From NCBI GenBank assembly GCA_946408345.1, contig CAMJRR010000001.1, positions 1-64,000 of the forward strand: a DNA stretch of 64,000 nt, in the 5' to 3' direction. Of the stretch, positions 35,638 through 43,882 are shown piece by piece. The notes under the pieces were generated by a model. It did no database searches. It had not been told where the DNA came from and was given only the letters and a program-made list of their open reading frames with translations. This stretch comes from an uncultured Bacteroidales bacterium. Lineage in GTDB: Bacteria; Bacteroidota; Bacteroidia; Bacteroidales; F082. Both the position numbers and the translations under genes were made by a program. Numbering within the stretch: the first letter of the stretch is position 1; each line of letters starts with the position of its first letter.

Positions 35638-36687
35638 ATGAAGTTTACCGCTACCCAAATCGCCGGAATCCTTGAGGGAAAGGTGGAAGGCAACCCCAAT
35701 GTCGAAGTCTGGAATGTGGCCAAAATCGAGGAAGGTGCACCTGGCATGATCAGCTTTTTGGCCAATCCGAAATATACACACTACATTTATGAGACCCTGT
35801 CGTCCATAGTCATCGTGAATGATGATTTTGAGGCGACGGCGCCTATTCAAGCCACTTTGATTCGTGTTCCTGATGCTTATGCCTGTTTTGCCAAATTGTT
35901 GGCTTTCTACGACCAGATGACGCAGAATAAACAAGGTGTTTCATCTTTGGCTTTCGTGTCCTCTTCGGCACAATGCGGAGAGAATCTGTATCTGGGTGAG
36001 TTCGCTTTTGTTGGTGAAAACGCCAAAATAGGCAACAATGTGAAATTGTATCCTCAGGTGTATGTAGGTGATGGTTGCATTGTTGGCGACAACACGGTCC
36101 TGTATCCAGGTGTGAAGCTCTATCGCAATACTGTTGTGGGCAAGAACTGTATTCTTCATGCTGGTGCAGTGCTTGGTGCAGACGGTTTTGGCTTTGCGCC
36201 CCAACCCGACGGGCATTACGAGAAAATTCCCCAGGTGGGTAACGTGGTTGTTGACGACAATGTTGAAATTGGTGCCAACACCACCATCGACCGCTCAACG
36301 ATGGGTTCTACCCATATCCATAAAGGTGTGAAACTTGATAACTTGGTGCATCTTGCCCACAATGTGGAAGTGGGAGAAAACTCTGCTTTGGCGGCTCAGG
36401 TGGGCGTCAGCGGGTCAACACATCTTGGGAAGAACTGTGTGGTTGGTGGACAGTCGGGTTTCGTTGGTCATATCAATATTGCTGATGGTTCGAAGTTTGG
36501 CGGACAAAGTGGTATCATGGGAAGCATCAAGGAGGAAAACAAGGAATTTATGGGGACTCCAATACAACCTTTACGTCAGTATCTGGTGTCCAATGCACGT
36601 TTCCGCCACATTGACGAGATGGCCCGAAAGCTTGAAAAACTTGAAAAAGAATTGGCCGAATTAAAGAGCGGTCAAACTGAAAAATAG
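35638..36687 (+). CDS. lpxD: UDP-3-O-(3-hydroxyacyl)glucosamine N-acyltransferase
   Basis: Third enzyme of lipid A synthesis; adds the N-linked hydroxyacyl chain. A 349-residue left-handed beta-helix protein with an N-terminal uridine-binding domain (about 1-100) and hexapeptide repeats (110-310). [22 protein letters not shown] and the catalytic His region [14 protein letters not shown] are LpxD signatures. A C-terminal helix with Lys/Glu repeats ([15 protein letters not shown]) is typical. Confidence 0.93.
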   Translation: MKFTATQIAGILEGKVEGNPNVEVWNVAKIEEGAPGMISFLANPKYTHYIYETLSSIVIVNDDFEATAPIQATLIRVPDAYACFAKLLAFYDQMTQNKQGVSSLAFVSSSAQCGENLYLGEFAFVGENAKIGNNVKLYPQVYVGDGCIVGDNTVLYPGVKLYRNTVVGKNCILHAGAVLGADGFGFAPQPDGHYEKIPQVGNVVVDDNVEIGANTTIDRSTMGSTHIHKGVKLDNLVHLAHNVEVGENSALAAQVGVSGSTHLGKNCVVGGQSGFVGHINIADGSKFGGQSGIMGSIKEENKEFMGTPIQPLRQYLVSNARFRHIDEMARKLEKLEKELAELKSGQTEK

Positions 36688-36704
36688 TCCCAATAGAGTT
36701 TTTT

Positions 36705-36735
36705 TTTGCTGGTGATAGAATATTTTCTATCTTTG
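36705..36735 (+). promoter_or_regulatory. Promoter of lpxC-lpxA
   Basis: TTTG at 36705-36708 and TATCTTTG at 36728-36735, 19 bases apart. The leader is about 40 bases. Confidence 0.65.
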
Positions 36736-36778
36736 CACGTTTTTTGTGGAAAGCTATCCACAATGTTGATATATTTTT

Positions 36779-37690
36779 ATGGAGAAACAATGTACGCTCA
36801 AAAATAGAGTCAGTGTCAAAGGAGCAGGCCTTCACACGCGTCAGTGTGGCACCCTCACCTTCAATCCGGCTCCCGTAAATTCTGGAATTCGTTTTCGTAG
36901 AATTGACCTTGAAAACCAACCTATCATCGAAGCAGATGTAGATAATGTCATCGATACAGCCCGTGGTACCACCCTCGGAAAAGGTGGCGTAAAAATTTAC
37001 ACCGTTGAGCATGTTTTGGCTTCTTTGCGTGGTATGGGTGTTGATAATGTGTTGATTGACATTGATGTGGAGGAGACACCCATCATGGATGGTAGCGGTA
37101 AGTATTTTGTTGAGGCTATCCATAAGGCGGGCATTGTTGAGCAGAATGCACCTCGTAACTATCTCGTCATCGAAGAACCAATTTCCTATAAGAATGAAGT
37201 TTTGGGTATCGAGTTGAAGATTGAGCCGGCGGATTCCTTCCAAATCGATGTGAAGGTGAAATATAACACCAGAGTACTTGACGAGCAACATGCCTCGCTG
37301 TATGATTTGAAAGACTTTGAAAGCGAGATTGCACCTTGCCGTACCTTTGTTTTCCTCCATGAGTTGGAAACCCTTATTAGTCGTAACCTGATCAAAGGCG
37401 GCGATCTCACCAACGCTATCGTGTTCGTTAACCGCAATGTTTCCGCTGAGGAACTTGACCATATTGCTGCTTTCTTTAAGAAACCCAAAGTCACGGTAAA
37501 AGAATGCGGCATCTTGAACAACGTAGAGCTGTATTTTGACAATGAACCTGCTCGTCATAAACTGTTGGATGTTATTGGTGACCTCACTTTGGTCGGCCGT
37601 CCCATCAAGGGTAAGGTGACCGCTGTCAAACCCGGTCATTTCTCCAACACTGCTTTTGCAAGAAAGATTAAGCACACCTTATTATATTAA
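36779..37690 (+). CDS. lpxC: UDP-3-O-acyl-GlcNAc deacetylase, lacking the FabZ fusion
   Basis: Zinc deacetylase, the committed step of lipid A synthesis. Zinc ligands: VEHVLASLRGMGVDN (first His), ARHKLLDVIGDL (His and Asp); the acid-base His is GHFSNTAFA near the C-terminus. CRTFVFLHELETLI and ETPIMDGSG are also diagnostic. In most Bacteroidota LpxC is fused to a C-terminal FabZ dehydratase and is about 460 residues; here it is 303 and ends straight after the LpxC domain, two bases before lpxA, with no FabZ remnant. FabZ must be encoded elsewhere. Confidence 0.93.
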   Translation: MEKQCTLKNRVSVKGAGLHTRQCGTLTFNPAPVNSGIRFRRIDLENQPIIEADVDNVIDTARGTTLGKGGVKIYTVEHVLASLRGMGVDNVLIDIDVEETPIMDGSGKYFVEAIHKAGIVEQNAPRNYLVIEEPISYKNEVLGIELKIEPADSFQIDVKVKYNTRVLDEQHASLYDLKDFESEIAPCRTFVFLHELETLISRNLIKGGDLTNAIVFVNRNVSAEELDHIAAFFKKPKVTVKECGILNNVELYFDNEPARHKLLDVIGDLTLVGRPIKGKVTAVKPGHFSNTAFARKIKHTLLY

Positions 37691-37692
37691 AC

Positions 37693-38484
37693 ATGAACCA
37701 GCCTTTAGCCTATATCCATCCTAATGCCCGCATCGCAGAAGATGTAAAGATTGAGGCTTTCGCATGGATTGGCGAAGACGTTGAAATCGGCAGCGGCACT
37801 TGGATTGGCCCCAATGTCACTATAATGGACGGTGCACGCATCGGGAAGAATTGCAAGATTTTTCCTGGAGCGGTTATCTCAGCCATTCCACAAGATTTGA
37901 AGTACAAAGGTGAAACCACCTATTGCTATATCGGTGACGGCACTACGGTGCGTGAGTCGGCGACAGTGAACAAAGGCACTGCGGCTTCGGGCAAGACCTT
38001 AGTCGGCAAGGACTGCCTGCTTATGGCTTTCACTCATGTAGCGCACGACTGCTACCTTGGTGATCATGTTATCATGGCCAATGCAGCCACATTGGCGGGC
38101 CATATCACCGTTGACGACTGGGCTATCTTTGGAGGGTTGGCTGCGGTGAGCCAGTTCTGTCGTATTGGCTCTCACGTGATGATATCGGGTGGTGCCTTGG
38201 TCAACAAGGATATTCCGCCGTTTGTGAAGACGGGTCCTGGCTATCCGGTTTGCTATGCTGGTGTCAACTCCATTGGCTTGATGCGCCGCGGTTTCTCGCG
38301 TGAACGTATCAACGCCATCCAAGATGTGTATCGCGTGATCTACAGCGTGGGTATGAATGTCACCCAGTCGGTGCAATACATCCGCGAAAACCTTCCTATT
38401 TCGGAAGACCGCGATTTTATCCTTGATTTCATTGAGAGTTCGAAGATCGGCATTATGAAGAATGCTGTCGGTAATGAAGAATGA
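37693..38484 (+). CDS. lpxA: UDP-N-acetylglucosamine O-acyltransferase
   Basis: First enzyme of lipid A synthesis. A 263-residue hexapeptide-repeat protein with the catalytic His in AFTHVAHDCYLGDHVIMAN and family sequences NKGTAASGKTLVGKDCLL and GGLAAVSQFCRIGSHVMISGG; the C-terminal helical domain starts near 195. Starts two bases after lpxC. Its terminator has been separated from it by the insertion sequence at 38520. Confidence 0.95.
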   Translation: MNQPLAYIHPNARIAEDVKIEAFAWIGEDVEIGSGTWIGPNVTIMDGARIGKNCKIFPGAVISAIPQDLKYKGETTYCYIGDGTTVRESATVNKGTAASGKTLVGKDCLLMAFTHVAHDCYLGDHVIMANAATLAGHITVDDWAIFGGLAAVSQFCRIGSHVMISGGALVNKDIPPFVKTGPGYPVCYAGVNSIGLMRRGFSRERINAIQDVYRVIYSVGMNVTQSVQYIRENLPISEDRDFILDFIESSKIGIMKNAVGNEE

Positions 38485-38519
38485 GCAAGTTCTCATTAGC
38501 ATTGAAATACGAAAAAAAA

Positions 38520-38546
38520 GGTAATGTTGCCAAAAATGGTTGGTGA
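38520..38546 (+). repeat. Left terminal inverted repeat of the IS
   Basis: 22 of 27 positions match the right repeat; the inner 16 (CAAAAATGGTTGGTGA) and outer GGTA are identical. Confidence 0.92.
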
Positions 38547-38598
38547 CGGAGGTCAAGAAACGACAAAATATGATAGGCAGAGATAAGTCAAAAAGGCG

Positions 38599-38606
38599 TA
38601 TCTTTG
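38599..38606 (+). promoter_or_regulatory. Promoter-like box inside the IS non-coding end
   Basis: TATCTTTG, an exact TAnnTTTG match pointing toward the 3' end of the transposase gene. No TTTG -33 box lies at the standard distance. Confidence 0.4.
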
Positions 38607-38608
38607 CA

Positions 38609-38729
38609 GTGCGAGCTGAAACGGAGGAAGGCTCTGCTGGGGAGCAACCTTCCAAGGGATAGGTTCGTGTGATATCACAGCATATCAAAGGGGCGGTCGA
38701 GAAGGCCGTCCCACTTGTTTTTGATATGC
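38609..38729 (+). other. Structured non-coding region of the IS, possible small RNA
   Basis: Follows the box at 38599. Two strong hairpins: GGAAGG(CTC)...(GAG)CAACCTTCC at 38626-38653, and a 50-base structure at 38680-38729 with outer arms GCATATCAAA/TTTGATATGC stacked on GGGGCGGTC/GGCCGTCCC (two G-U pairs, GAGAA loop). A perfect palindrome TGTGATATCACA lies at 38668-38679. No protein frame of note. It could be a small RNA antisense to the transposase end, or a transposase mRNA 3' structure; expression is unknown. Confidence 0.45.
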
Positions 38730-38763
38730 CGGATTTTCACCAATGCCTTAAAAAACCCAAGCG

Positions 38764-39777
38764 TCATTCGTTCGGTCGGCTTGGCGTGATCCTCTTGGTT
38801 TTGTTGTCCCTTTCCCTGAAGTAGATGTACCATTTGACATAGTTGCGGTAATGCTTCTTCGACAGTCCTCTATGGAGCGAGACGTTCTCCTTGAGGTGGC
38901 CGAAGTAGGATTCGAGAGCGTTTGTGGTTTTAGGTATTCTCGGGTTGTCGAGGAAGCGGAACATGTCGGGCAAAGCCCTTCGGATGTGCACATAGGCCTT
39001 CCTGACCATCTTGTGGGTGAACCACTCGGCATGCGATGACTCGCTGACGGTCTTGTCGTTGAGGTAGCCGACGTGTTGGTCGTGCCATTCGCTGAGCATC
39101 TGCTTCCAATAGAGCATATCATTGCGTGTCTGTATCTTGCAGACGAGCGTGACGATTCTCCTGAGCGATTGTCCGGCCTCGCTCTTCGGGTGCTTTGTAA
39201 GCCATGTGAGACACTCGCGCTGGATGTGGGCCAGGCAACGCTGCCTTGTCGCGTTTGGGCACGCTTTGCGCACCGCCTTGATGATGTTGGCTCCACCGTC
39301 GGAGGTGACGCTCTCTATCTCGATGCCGAGACTTTGTATGTTCCTTAGATCCTCCACCATCTCATCCTCCCACTCGTCATCGGTCAGCCTATAGAACAGC
39401 GTGGACTTGACAGTCTCGTTTCGGTACAGCACGAGGCAAAGCTTGTTGGGGAACCATGTGCCGTCTATCAGCAGGTTGACCTTCTCGTGGAATTTGATTC
39501 TCCAGACGGGACAGTTGTCAAGGTACTCGTCGAACCATCGGGACAATTGCCTCGTGCTGTACCCGCTCAGTGCGGATATCTGCTCAAGCGTCTGCTTGCC
39601 AAGTATCCACCACTCGAACCACACGAAGCGGTTACTCTTGCCGATGTCCTTCCGCCTGAAGGTGAAAAGGCTACCGCAGTTCTTGCACTTGTACCTCTGG
39701 TGTCCGTCACGTTTGCCCCATTTGACGACATCCAAAAAGCCGCATTGGGGGCATCTTTCTCTTCTAGTTTTTGGCAT
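38764..39777 (-). CDS. IS256-like transposase, zinc-ribbon variant
   Basis: A 337-residue DDE transposase. An N-terminal zinc ribbon (C9-x2-C12, C31-x2-C34) precedes a helix-turn-helix-like segment (LEQISALSGYSTRQLSRW, about 64-81). Catalytic residues are D105 (LIDGTWF), D160 (TSDGGAN) and E289 (TTNALESYFGHLKE), with the RCLAHIQR motif (C181-x-x-x-H185 region) typical of Mutator/IS256 enzymes. All key residues are present and there is no frameshift, so it should be active. The start codon directly follows an intrinsic terminator in its leader. Confidence 0.9.
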   Translation of the reverse strand: MPKTRRERCPQCGFLDVVKWGKRDGHQRYKCKNCGSLFTFRRKDIGKSNRFVWFEWWILGKQTLEQISALSGYSTRQLSRWFDEYLDNCPVWRIKFHEKVNLLIDGTWFPNKLCLVLYRNETVKSTLFYRLTDDEWEDEMVEDLRNIQSLGIEIESVTSDGGANIIKAVRKACPNATRQRCLAHIQRECLTWLTKHPKSEAGQSLRRIVTLVCKIQTRNDMLYWKQMLSEWHDQHVGYLNDKTVSESSHAEWFTHKMVRKAYVHIRRALPDMFRFLDNPRIPKTTNALESYFGHLKENVSLHRGLSKKHYRNYVKWYIYFRERDNKTKRITPSRPNE

Positions 39778-39817
39778 AAAAAAAGCAATTAGATGAAAAC
39801 GCTTTCATCTAACTGCT
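39778..39817 (-). terminator. Leader terminator immediately before the transposase start
   Basis: On the minus strand AGCAGTTAGATGAAA, loop, TTTCATCTAATTGCT then a T run ending at the ATG; 14 of 15 stem positions pair. It should stop read-through transcription into the transposase. Confidence 0.75.
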
Positions 39818-39863
39818 TTATATCGCTTTTATGCGTCTTATTGTCAGTGATTTACATTATATC

Positions 39864-39890
39864 TCACCAACCATTTTTGTCTATTATACC
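39864..39890 (-). repeat. Right terminal inverted repeat of the IS
   Basis: Complement of the left repeat, ending TATACC next to the A8 target duplication. Confidence 0.92.
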
Positions 39891-39924
39891 AAAAAAAACG
39901 CTGCCAGATTTGGCAGCGTTTTTT
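39891..39924. terminator. Bidirectional terminator interrupted on its left side by the IS
   Basis: A8-CGCTGCC, loop AGATTT, GGCAGCG-T6. The matching outer ATACG is now at 38507-38511, left of the IS. It still serves the serpin gene. Confidence 0.88.
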
Positions 39925-39949
39925 CGTATGTTTTGGCTGTTTTGGGGAC

Positions 39950-41173
39950 TTATTTTCCTGTGTATTTTCCAATGAAGAAAATGGCCCCTGTCGATTGCTC
40001 GCTGATTACATAGAGAAAGCTACGATCGGCGTGAAACACGGCGTAAGGCAGTTCTGGCTCTTCTTCAACAGAAGTGGTGTTCATACCTGTTACCGTAACT
40101 GCAGCAGCCTCAGTGCCTTCTTCGTCCAATTTGATTTTGGCCACTTGTTTCATGAGTTCGATATAAGTGGGGGCGTTGCAGAAATCATCAAAATGGGCTT
40201 GGTTGGGGTCAAAAGCAGTCGGCATACCTAGTCTTGACATGATTTCTACTAGATTCAAGTCCGTGTTGGTCTCGAAACGTGGAAGTTTCACGTCGACGAT
40301 GTGGGTGTACATCTGATGGAGGTTGTTGTTCCAGCTTTGTCCGTTCAACTGATTGAGGATGTCGTCAGTGGTCTTGCCTTCGTGAGGCAACATGACGGTC
40401 ATGTAATAGGCACCGTTACCGTAGGGCAGGTTGAGTGATTGGTATGTGTCGTTGTCAGTATAAGAAAGTTCGCATTCCTGGTGCATCATCGGCACTTTTT
40501 CTCCCTTGTTGAAAGGCTCGTTTTGGGTCTCGCTCTTGTTGAATTTCATGCTCCATTCTCCTTTGAAATAGATGGCGTTGAGCAGATAACTCACCGCTTC
40601 GGGATCGAATTCGTTTTCCTCAAGGGCTTTCTTGATCATTTGTTCGGTGTGGTCGCTGGCCCATTGGTTGATGGCATCGAGCGTGCGCCCGTCTTTGAAG
40701 TCGCGCGATTCGGGCTTGGCATCGTAATAGGTGTTGGCATTCTCGACAAAAGATGGTTTCAGTACATAGCCTAGGCTGCTGTTGACAAAGATGGTGTTGG
40801 CAATCATCACTTTTGTCATTTTGTCGAGGGTAGGGGCTTGGGACAGCATCTTTTTGCAGAAGTCGTTGATGGCATCGGTGCCCGCGTCACCAAAACCAAG
40901 CACGGTATTGATTTCTTGTTGGGTTTGGCCAGTAGCTCCATTGTTGAGCATTCCCAAAGCGTAGGTGATGCTCAGTGGCGAAATGATTTGGCTCCCCTCG
41001 TTTTGCGCATTGCGGAAAAGGTTGAAGGCGAAGTCGTTGTTGTCGCTGACCAATTGTCTCTCGGTATTGGTCAATTGGATGTCAGCTCTTGGGTTGTCGT
41101 TAGGCTTGGGCTCTTTCTTGCAGCCCGTCATGGCCACCATAAAGGCGATGGCAATCAATGCAATCTTTTTCAT
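39950..41173 (-). CDS. Serpin, surface or periplasmic lipoprotein
   Basis: A serine/cysteine protease inhibitor of 407 residues from the start at 41173. The N-terminus MKKIALIAIAFMVAMTGCKK has a lipobox (MTGC), so it is lipid-anchored. Serpin signatures: NDFAFNLFRN, ANTIFVNSSLGYVLKPSF, LLNAIYFKGEWSMKF and the C-terminal FHADRSFLYVISEQSTGAIFFIG. The hinge EEGTEAAAVT is canonical for an inhibitory serpin. Counting 17 residues from the hinge Glu puts the scissile bond at Thr-Ser in MNTTSVEE. It may protect against host or own proteases, as miropin does in Tannerella. Confidence 0.9.
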   Translation of the reverse strand: MKKIALIAIAFMVAMTGCKKEPKPNDNPRADIQLTNTERQLVSDNNDFAFNLFRNAQNEGSQIISPLSITYALGMLNNGATGQTQQEINTVLGFGDAGTDAINDFCKKMLSQAPTLDKMTKVMIANTIFVNSSLGYVLKPSFVENANTYYDAKPESRDFKDGRTLDAINQWASDHTEQMIKKALEENEFDPEAVSYLLNAIYFKGEWSMKFNKSETQNEPFNKGEKVPMMHQECELSYTDNDTYQSLNLPYGNGAYYMTVMLPHEGKTTDDILNQLNGQSWNNNLHQMYTHIVDVKLPRFETNTDLNLVEIMSRLGMPTAFDPNQAHFDDFCNAPTYIELMKQVAKIKLDEEGTEAAAVTVTGMNTTSVEEEPELPYAVFHADRSFLYVISEQSTGAIFFIGKYTGK

Positions 41174-41259
41174 TGGATTGAACTTTAGAGGATAATACGA
41201 TAATGCTGTTTGCTGTATTAACAACAAAAATGGAATAATATTGTGTGAAGTGGATTTTT

Positions 41260-42912
41260 TTATTTTAAAAGCACTTCGGCGGCTTTCAAAGCTTCAGGCG
41301 TCACTTGGTCGTTGCTCAGCATCTTGGCGATTTCAGTGATGCGATCTTCGCGTTGTAAAACGCGAATATGAGATTGCGTGCGTTCGCCTTTGTTGTCCTT
41401 GTAAATGAAATAATGATGCTCTGCTTGACTGGCCACTTGGGGCAGGTGGGTAATAGAGATGAGTTGAAGCGAATGTCCCATTTGTCTCATGATGCCTCCA
41501 ATTTTGGCAGCCACTTCGCCCGAAACGCCCGTGTCGATTTCGTCAAAAATGAGGGTGGGGATGTAGTTGTACTCCGACACTGCACTCTTGATGGAGAGCA
41601 TCAATCTTGATAATTCGCCGCCCGAGGCCATGCGACGGAGGTCGTCAACGGCGATGCCTTTGTTGGCGGAGAAGAGGAACCGGATTTCGTCACTGCCTTT
41701 GCTCCCAAAGCTGTCCTGACGCTCCACACTGACTTGGAACTGGGCAAAAGGCATGGCCAACTGCTGTACCAATGTCGTGACCTTTTCTCCAAATATTGTA
41801 GCGGCTTCGCAGCGCTTATCGTGCAGGGTCTTGGCCAAGACCGAAAGCTGTTTCTCGCTGTTTTTCAGATTCCTTTCGGCTTGTGCTATAGTCTCATCAA
41901 TGTTCTCGAAGGCATTCACTTTTTCCTTCAGGTTGTCGCGCAAGGTGATGAGCTCCTCAAAACCACTGACATGGTGTTTCATCATTAAGCGGCTGAGTAG
42001 GTCGTAGCGTTCTTGAAGGCTTTGCAGTTGCCCTTCATCAAATTGGGTTTCGTCTTCCTTGCGGCGTAGGTCGTAGGCGATGTCTTTCAGCTCCACTTTC
42101 AGGTTTTCGACACGTTCGGCCAATTCCTCGGTGTCGGGCAACAGATGCTTCATCTTTTGCAGCGTGGAGGTCAGTTCGTTAACTTGCCCCAAGATGGCGT
42201 TCTCCGAGTCGTCCATCAGTCCGTTGGCCGTGACGAGCAGGGTCTTGATTTCCTCAGCATTCTCCATCACGCTGAGGGTCTGCTCGATGTCGGCATATTC
42301 GCCTTCTTTCAAGTCAGCTTTGTCAAGCTCGTCCAATTGGAATTTCAGATAGTCGTTCTCGGCAGTGTTTTTGGTCGCAATTTCTTTCAGTTCGTTTAAT
42401 TTTCGCTTTAAGGCATTGTATTGGCCATATTTGGTCTGGTATTCTGCCAAGATAGTACCGTTTTGTGCAATCTCGTCCAAAAGTTTCAACTGAAAATCTG
42501 CATCGGTGAGTAGGAGAGAGTCGTGTTGTGAATGGATGTCAACCAGCTGGTTTCCAATCTCTTTCATCGTCTGCAAGGCTACGGGTGTATCGTTGATAAA
42601 AGCACGGCTTTTCTTTTGGGGATTGAGTTCGCGACGGAAGATGCACTCGGTTTCAAAGTCGAGGTCGTTTTCTTCAAACAAGGGTTTTAGAGTTGCATTG
42701 GTCAGCACAAACTGTGCTTCAACCACGCATTTTTTTTCTTTGTCGTAGAGTATGTTAGTGTCAGCCCTGTCGCCTAAAGCAAATCCTAAAGCCCCGAGCA
42801 AGATGGACTTACCCGCCCCTGTTTCGCCAGTAATGACATTGAAACCGCTCTCAAAACTGACATTCAACTCGTCAATTAAGGCGTAATTGCTGATGTGCAG
42901 TTGCTTGAGCAT
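41260..42912 (-). CDS. recN: DNA repair protein RecN
   Basis: A 550-residue SMC-like ATPase acting early in double-strand break repair. Walker A GETGAGKSILLGALGFALGDRAD at about 29-50, central coiled coil (about 155-370), and C-terminal RMASGGELSRLMLSIK and LIFDEIDTGVSGEVAAKIG (signature and Walker B). Normal length. It is last in the bamD-rpoZ-DUF4835-recN group. Confidence 0.95.
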   Translation of the reverse strand: MLKQLHISNYALIDELNVSFESGFNVITGETGAGKSILLGALGFALGDRADTNILYDKEKKCVVEAQFVLTNATLKPLFEENDLDFETECIFRRELNPQKKSRAFINDTPVALQTMKEIGNQLVDIHSQHDSLLLTDADFQLKLLDEIAQNGTILAEYQTKYGQYNALKRKLNELKEIATKNTAENDYLKFQLDELDKADLKEGEYADIEQTLSVMENAEEIKTLLVTANGLMDDSENAILGQVNELTSTLQKMKHLLPDTEELAERVENLKVELKDIAYDLRRKEDETQFDEGQLQSLQERYDLLSRLMMKHHVSGFEELITLRDNLKEKVNAFENIDETIAQAERNLKNSEKQLSVLAKTLHDKRCEAATIFGEKVTTLVQQLAMPFAQFQVSVERQDSFGSKGSDEIRFLFSANKGIAVDDLRRMASGGELSRLMLSIKSAVSEYNYIPTLIFDEIDTGVSGEVAAKIGGIMRQMGHSLQLISITHLPQVASQAEHHYFIYKDNKGERTQSHIRVLQREDRITEIAKMLSNDQVTPEALKAAEVLLK

Positions 42913-42926
42913 AATAATGTGAAAAC

Positions 42927-43847
42927 TTATATCTTGCCATTATTCTGCAACATGGCATCGTAACGTGAGGTCTGAGAAGGATCAATAGCTTTCATAATAT
43001 TGGCAGCCTCGGTCCTGACTTTCATATCGCCTTGCGAGAAGATTTGAATGATTTCATCACGCTTGCTTTCGATGATCAGCTGTAGGAAATAGCACATGGA
43101 GTTGCGTTCGTAAACCGCCTGAAGGTTGCCAATGGCATTGAGGATGGATTCACGGGCTTGCTCAGGCTTCTCTGCCATCATATCCAAGCCTTGACGGTGA
43201 TAGTCGTAAATGAACTGGCGTAGAGGCTGGTAGGTCGCATTGTTGATGTCGCTGATGAGAGCATAGCGGTTTTGGCGGTCTGTCGAGCTCCAACCGTTTT
43301 CTGTTCCAGCTTCTTGAGGCGCAGCATTGGCGATGTTCTCAGCAATGGCAAAGAAAGGGTCGCCGCCATTGGGGGAGAAAGAGTCGAAGTCAAGGCCTAG
43401 GAAGAGGTAGACGTAAAACCCAATGGTACTAGTGATATTGGAGATGTATGTGGTTGGGTTGAAGTCCAATGCCTGTCCGTCTGTGTATTCAAAATAGAAT
43501 TTGCGGTCGATGTAATTGAACATCGGGGTGCTATAGTTCGACTTGTAAACCGGACGACGTAATGCCAGATTGATTTCAGCAGAGAAATAGTTGCCTTCAC
43601 GGCTGGTCACGTCGACGAGCATCGAACATTCTATCTTTTCCGCCTGCCGGAAGTTGATTTCCGTGAATTTTGTGTTGTTGATAAATTCATAAAGGGAGGT
43701 TTGGAGGTTCTGGTAGATGGTTTTGTCGCTACCTTGCACCTTGTTGGAACTGACGCGTACGTCGCATTGTAGCTCCTGCGCCTGCAATGAGCTGAAACCC
43801 ATTGTGCAGCCGAGGAAGATAAGCAGTGTGGCAAAGAATCTTTTCAT
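42927..43847 (-). CDS. DUF4835 family protein (PorD-like)
   Basis: A 306-residue periplasmic protein with a signal peptide (ending LQAQ), opening ELQCDVRVSSNKVQGSDKTIYQNLQTSLYEFINNTKFT. This is the DUF4835 family, universal in Bacteroidota near recN and annotated by some sources as the T9SS protein PorD. The name is from memory and functional evidence in this organism is absent. A coaBC gene often precedes it in related genomes; here rpoZ precedes it directly (35 bases). Confidence 0.75.
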   Translation of the reverse strand: MKRFFATLLIFLGCTMGFSSLQAQELQCDVRVSSNKVQGSDKTIYQNLQTSLYEFINNTKFTEINFRQAEKIECSMLVDVTSREGNYFSAEINLALRRPVYKSNYSTPMFNYIDRKFYFEYTDGQALDFNPTTYISNITSTIGFYVYLFLGLDFDSFSPNGGDPFFAIAENIANAAPQEAGTENGWSSTDRQNRYALISDINNATYQPLRQFIYDYHRQGLDMMAEKPEQARESILNAIGNLQAVYERNSMCYFLQLIIESKRDEIIQIFSQGDMKVRTEAANIMKAIDPSQTSRYDAMLQNNGKI

Positions 43848-43882
43848 GTTTTCTCCCTTTTTTGTGTTATTGTGTTGGAAAA

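Larger units (their letters stand above)
38520..39890 (-). mobile_element. Insertion sequence, IS256-like with zinc-ribbon transposase
   Basis: A complete 1371-bp element. Terminal inverted repeats are 38520-38546 and 39864-39890: both begin GGTA and share CAAAAATGGTTGGTGA. An eight-base duplication AAAAAAAA flanks it (38512-38519 and 39891-39898), the size usual for IS256-type elements. Removing the element restores ATACG-A8-CGCTGCC...GGCAGCGTTTTTTCGTAT, a symmetric terminator, so the insertion is in the A-tract of a terminator between lpxA and the serpin gene. The intact TIRs, duplication and transposase suggest recent insertion. Confidence 0.92.

Noticed and set aside
38560-38760. Cobalamin, SAM, TPP or other known riboswitch in the IS end
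   Set aside because: None of the conserved core sequences of these riboswitches is present, and no downstream gene lies in sense orientation.
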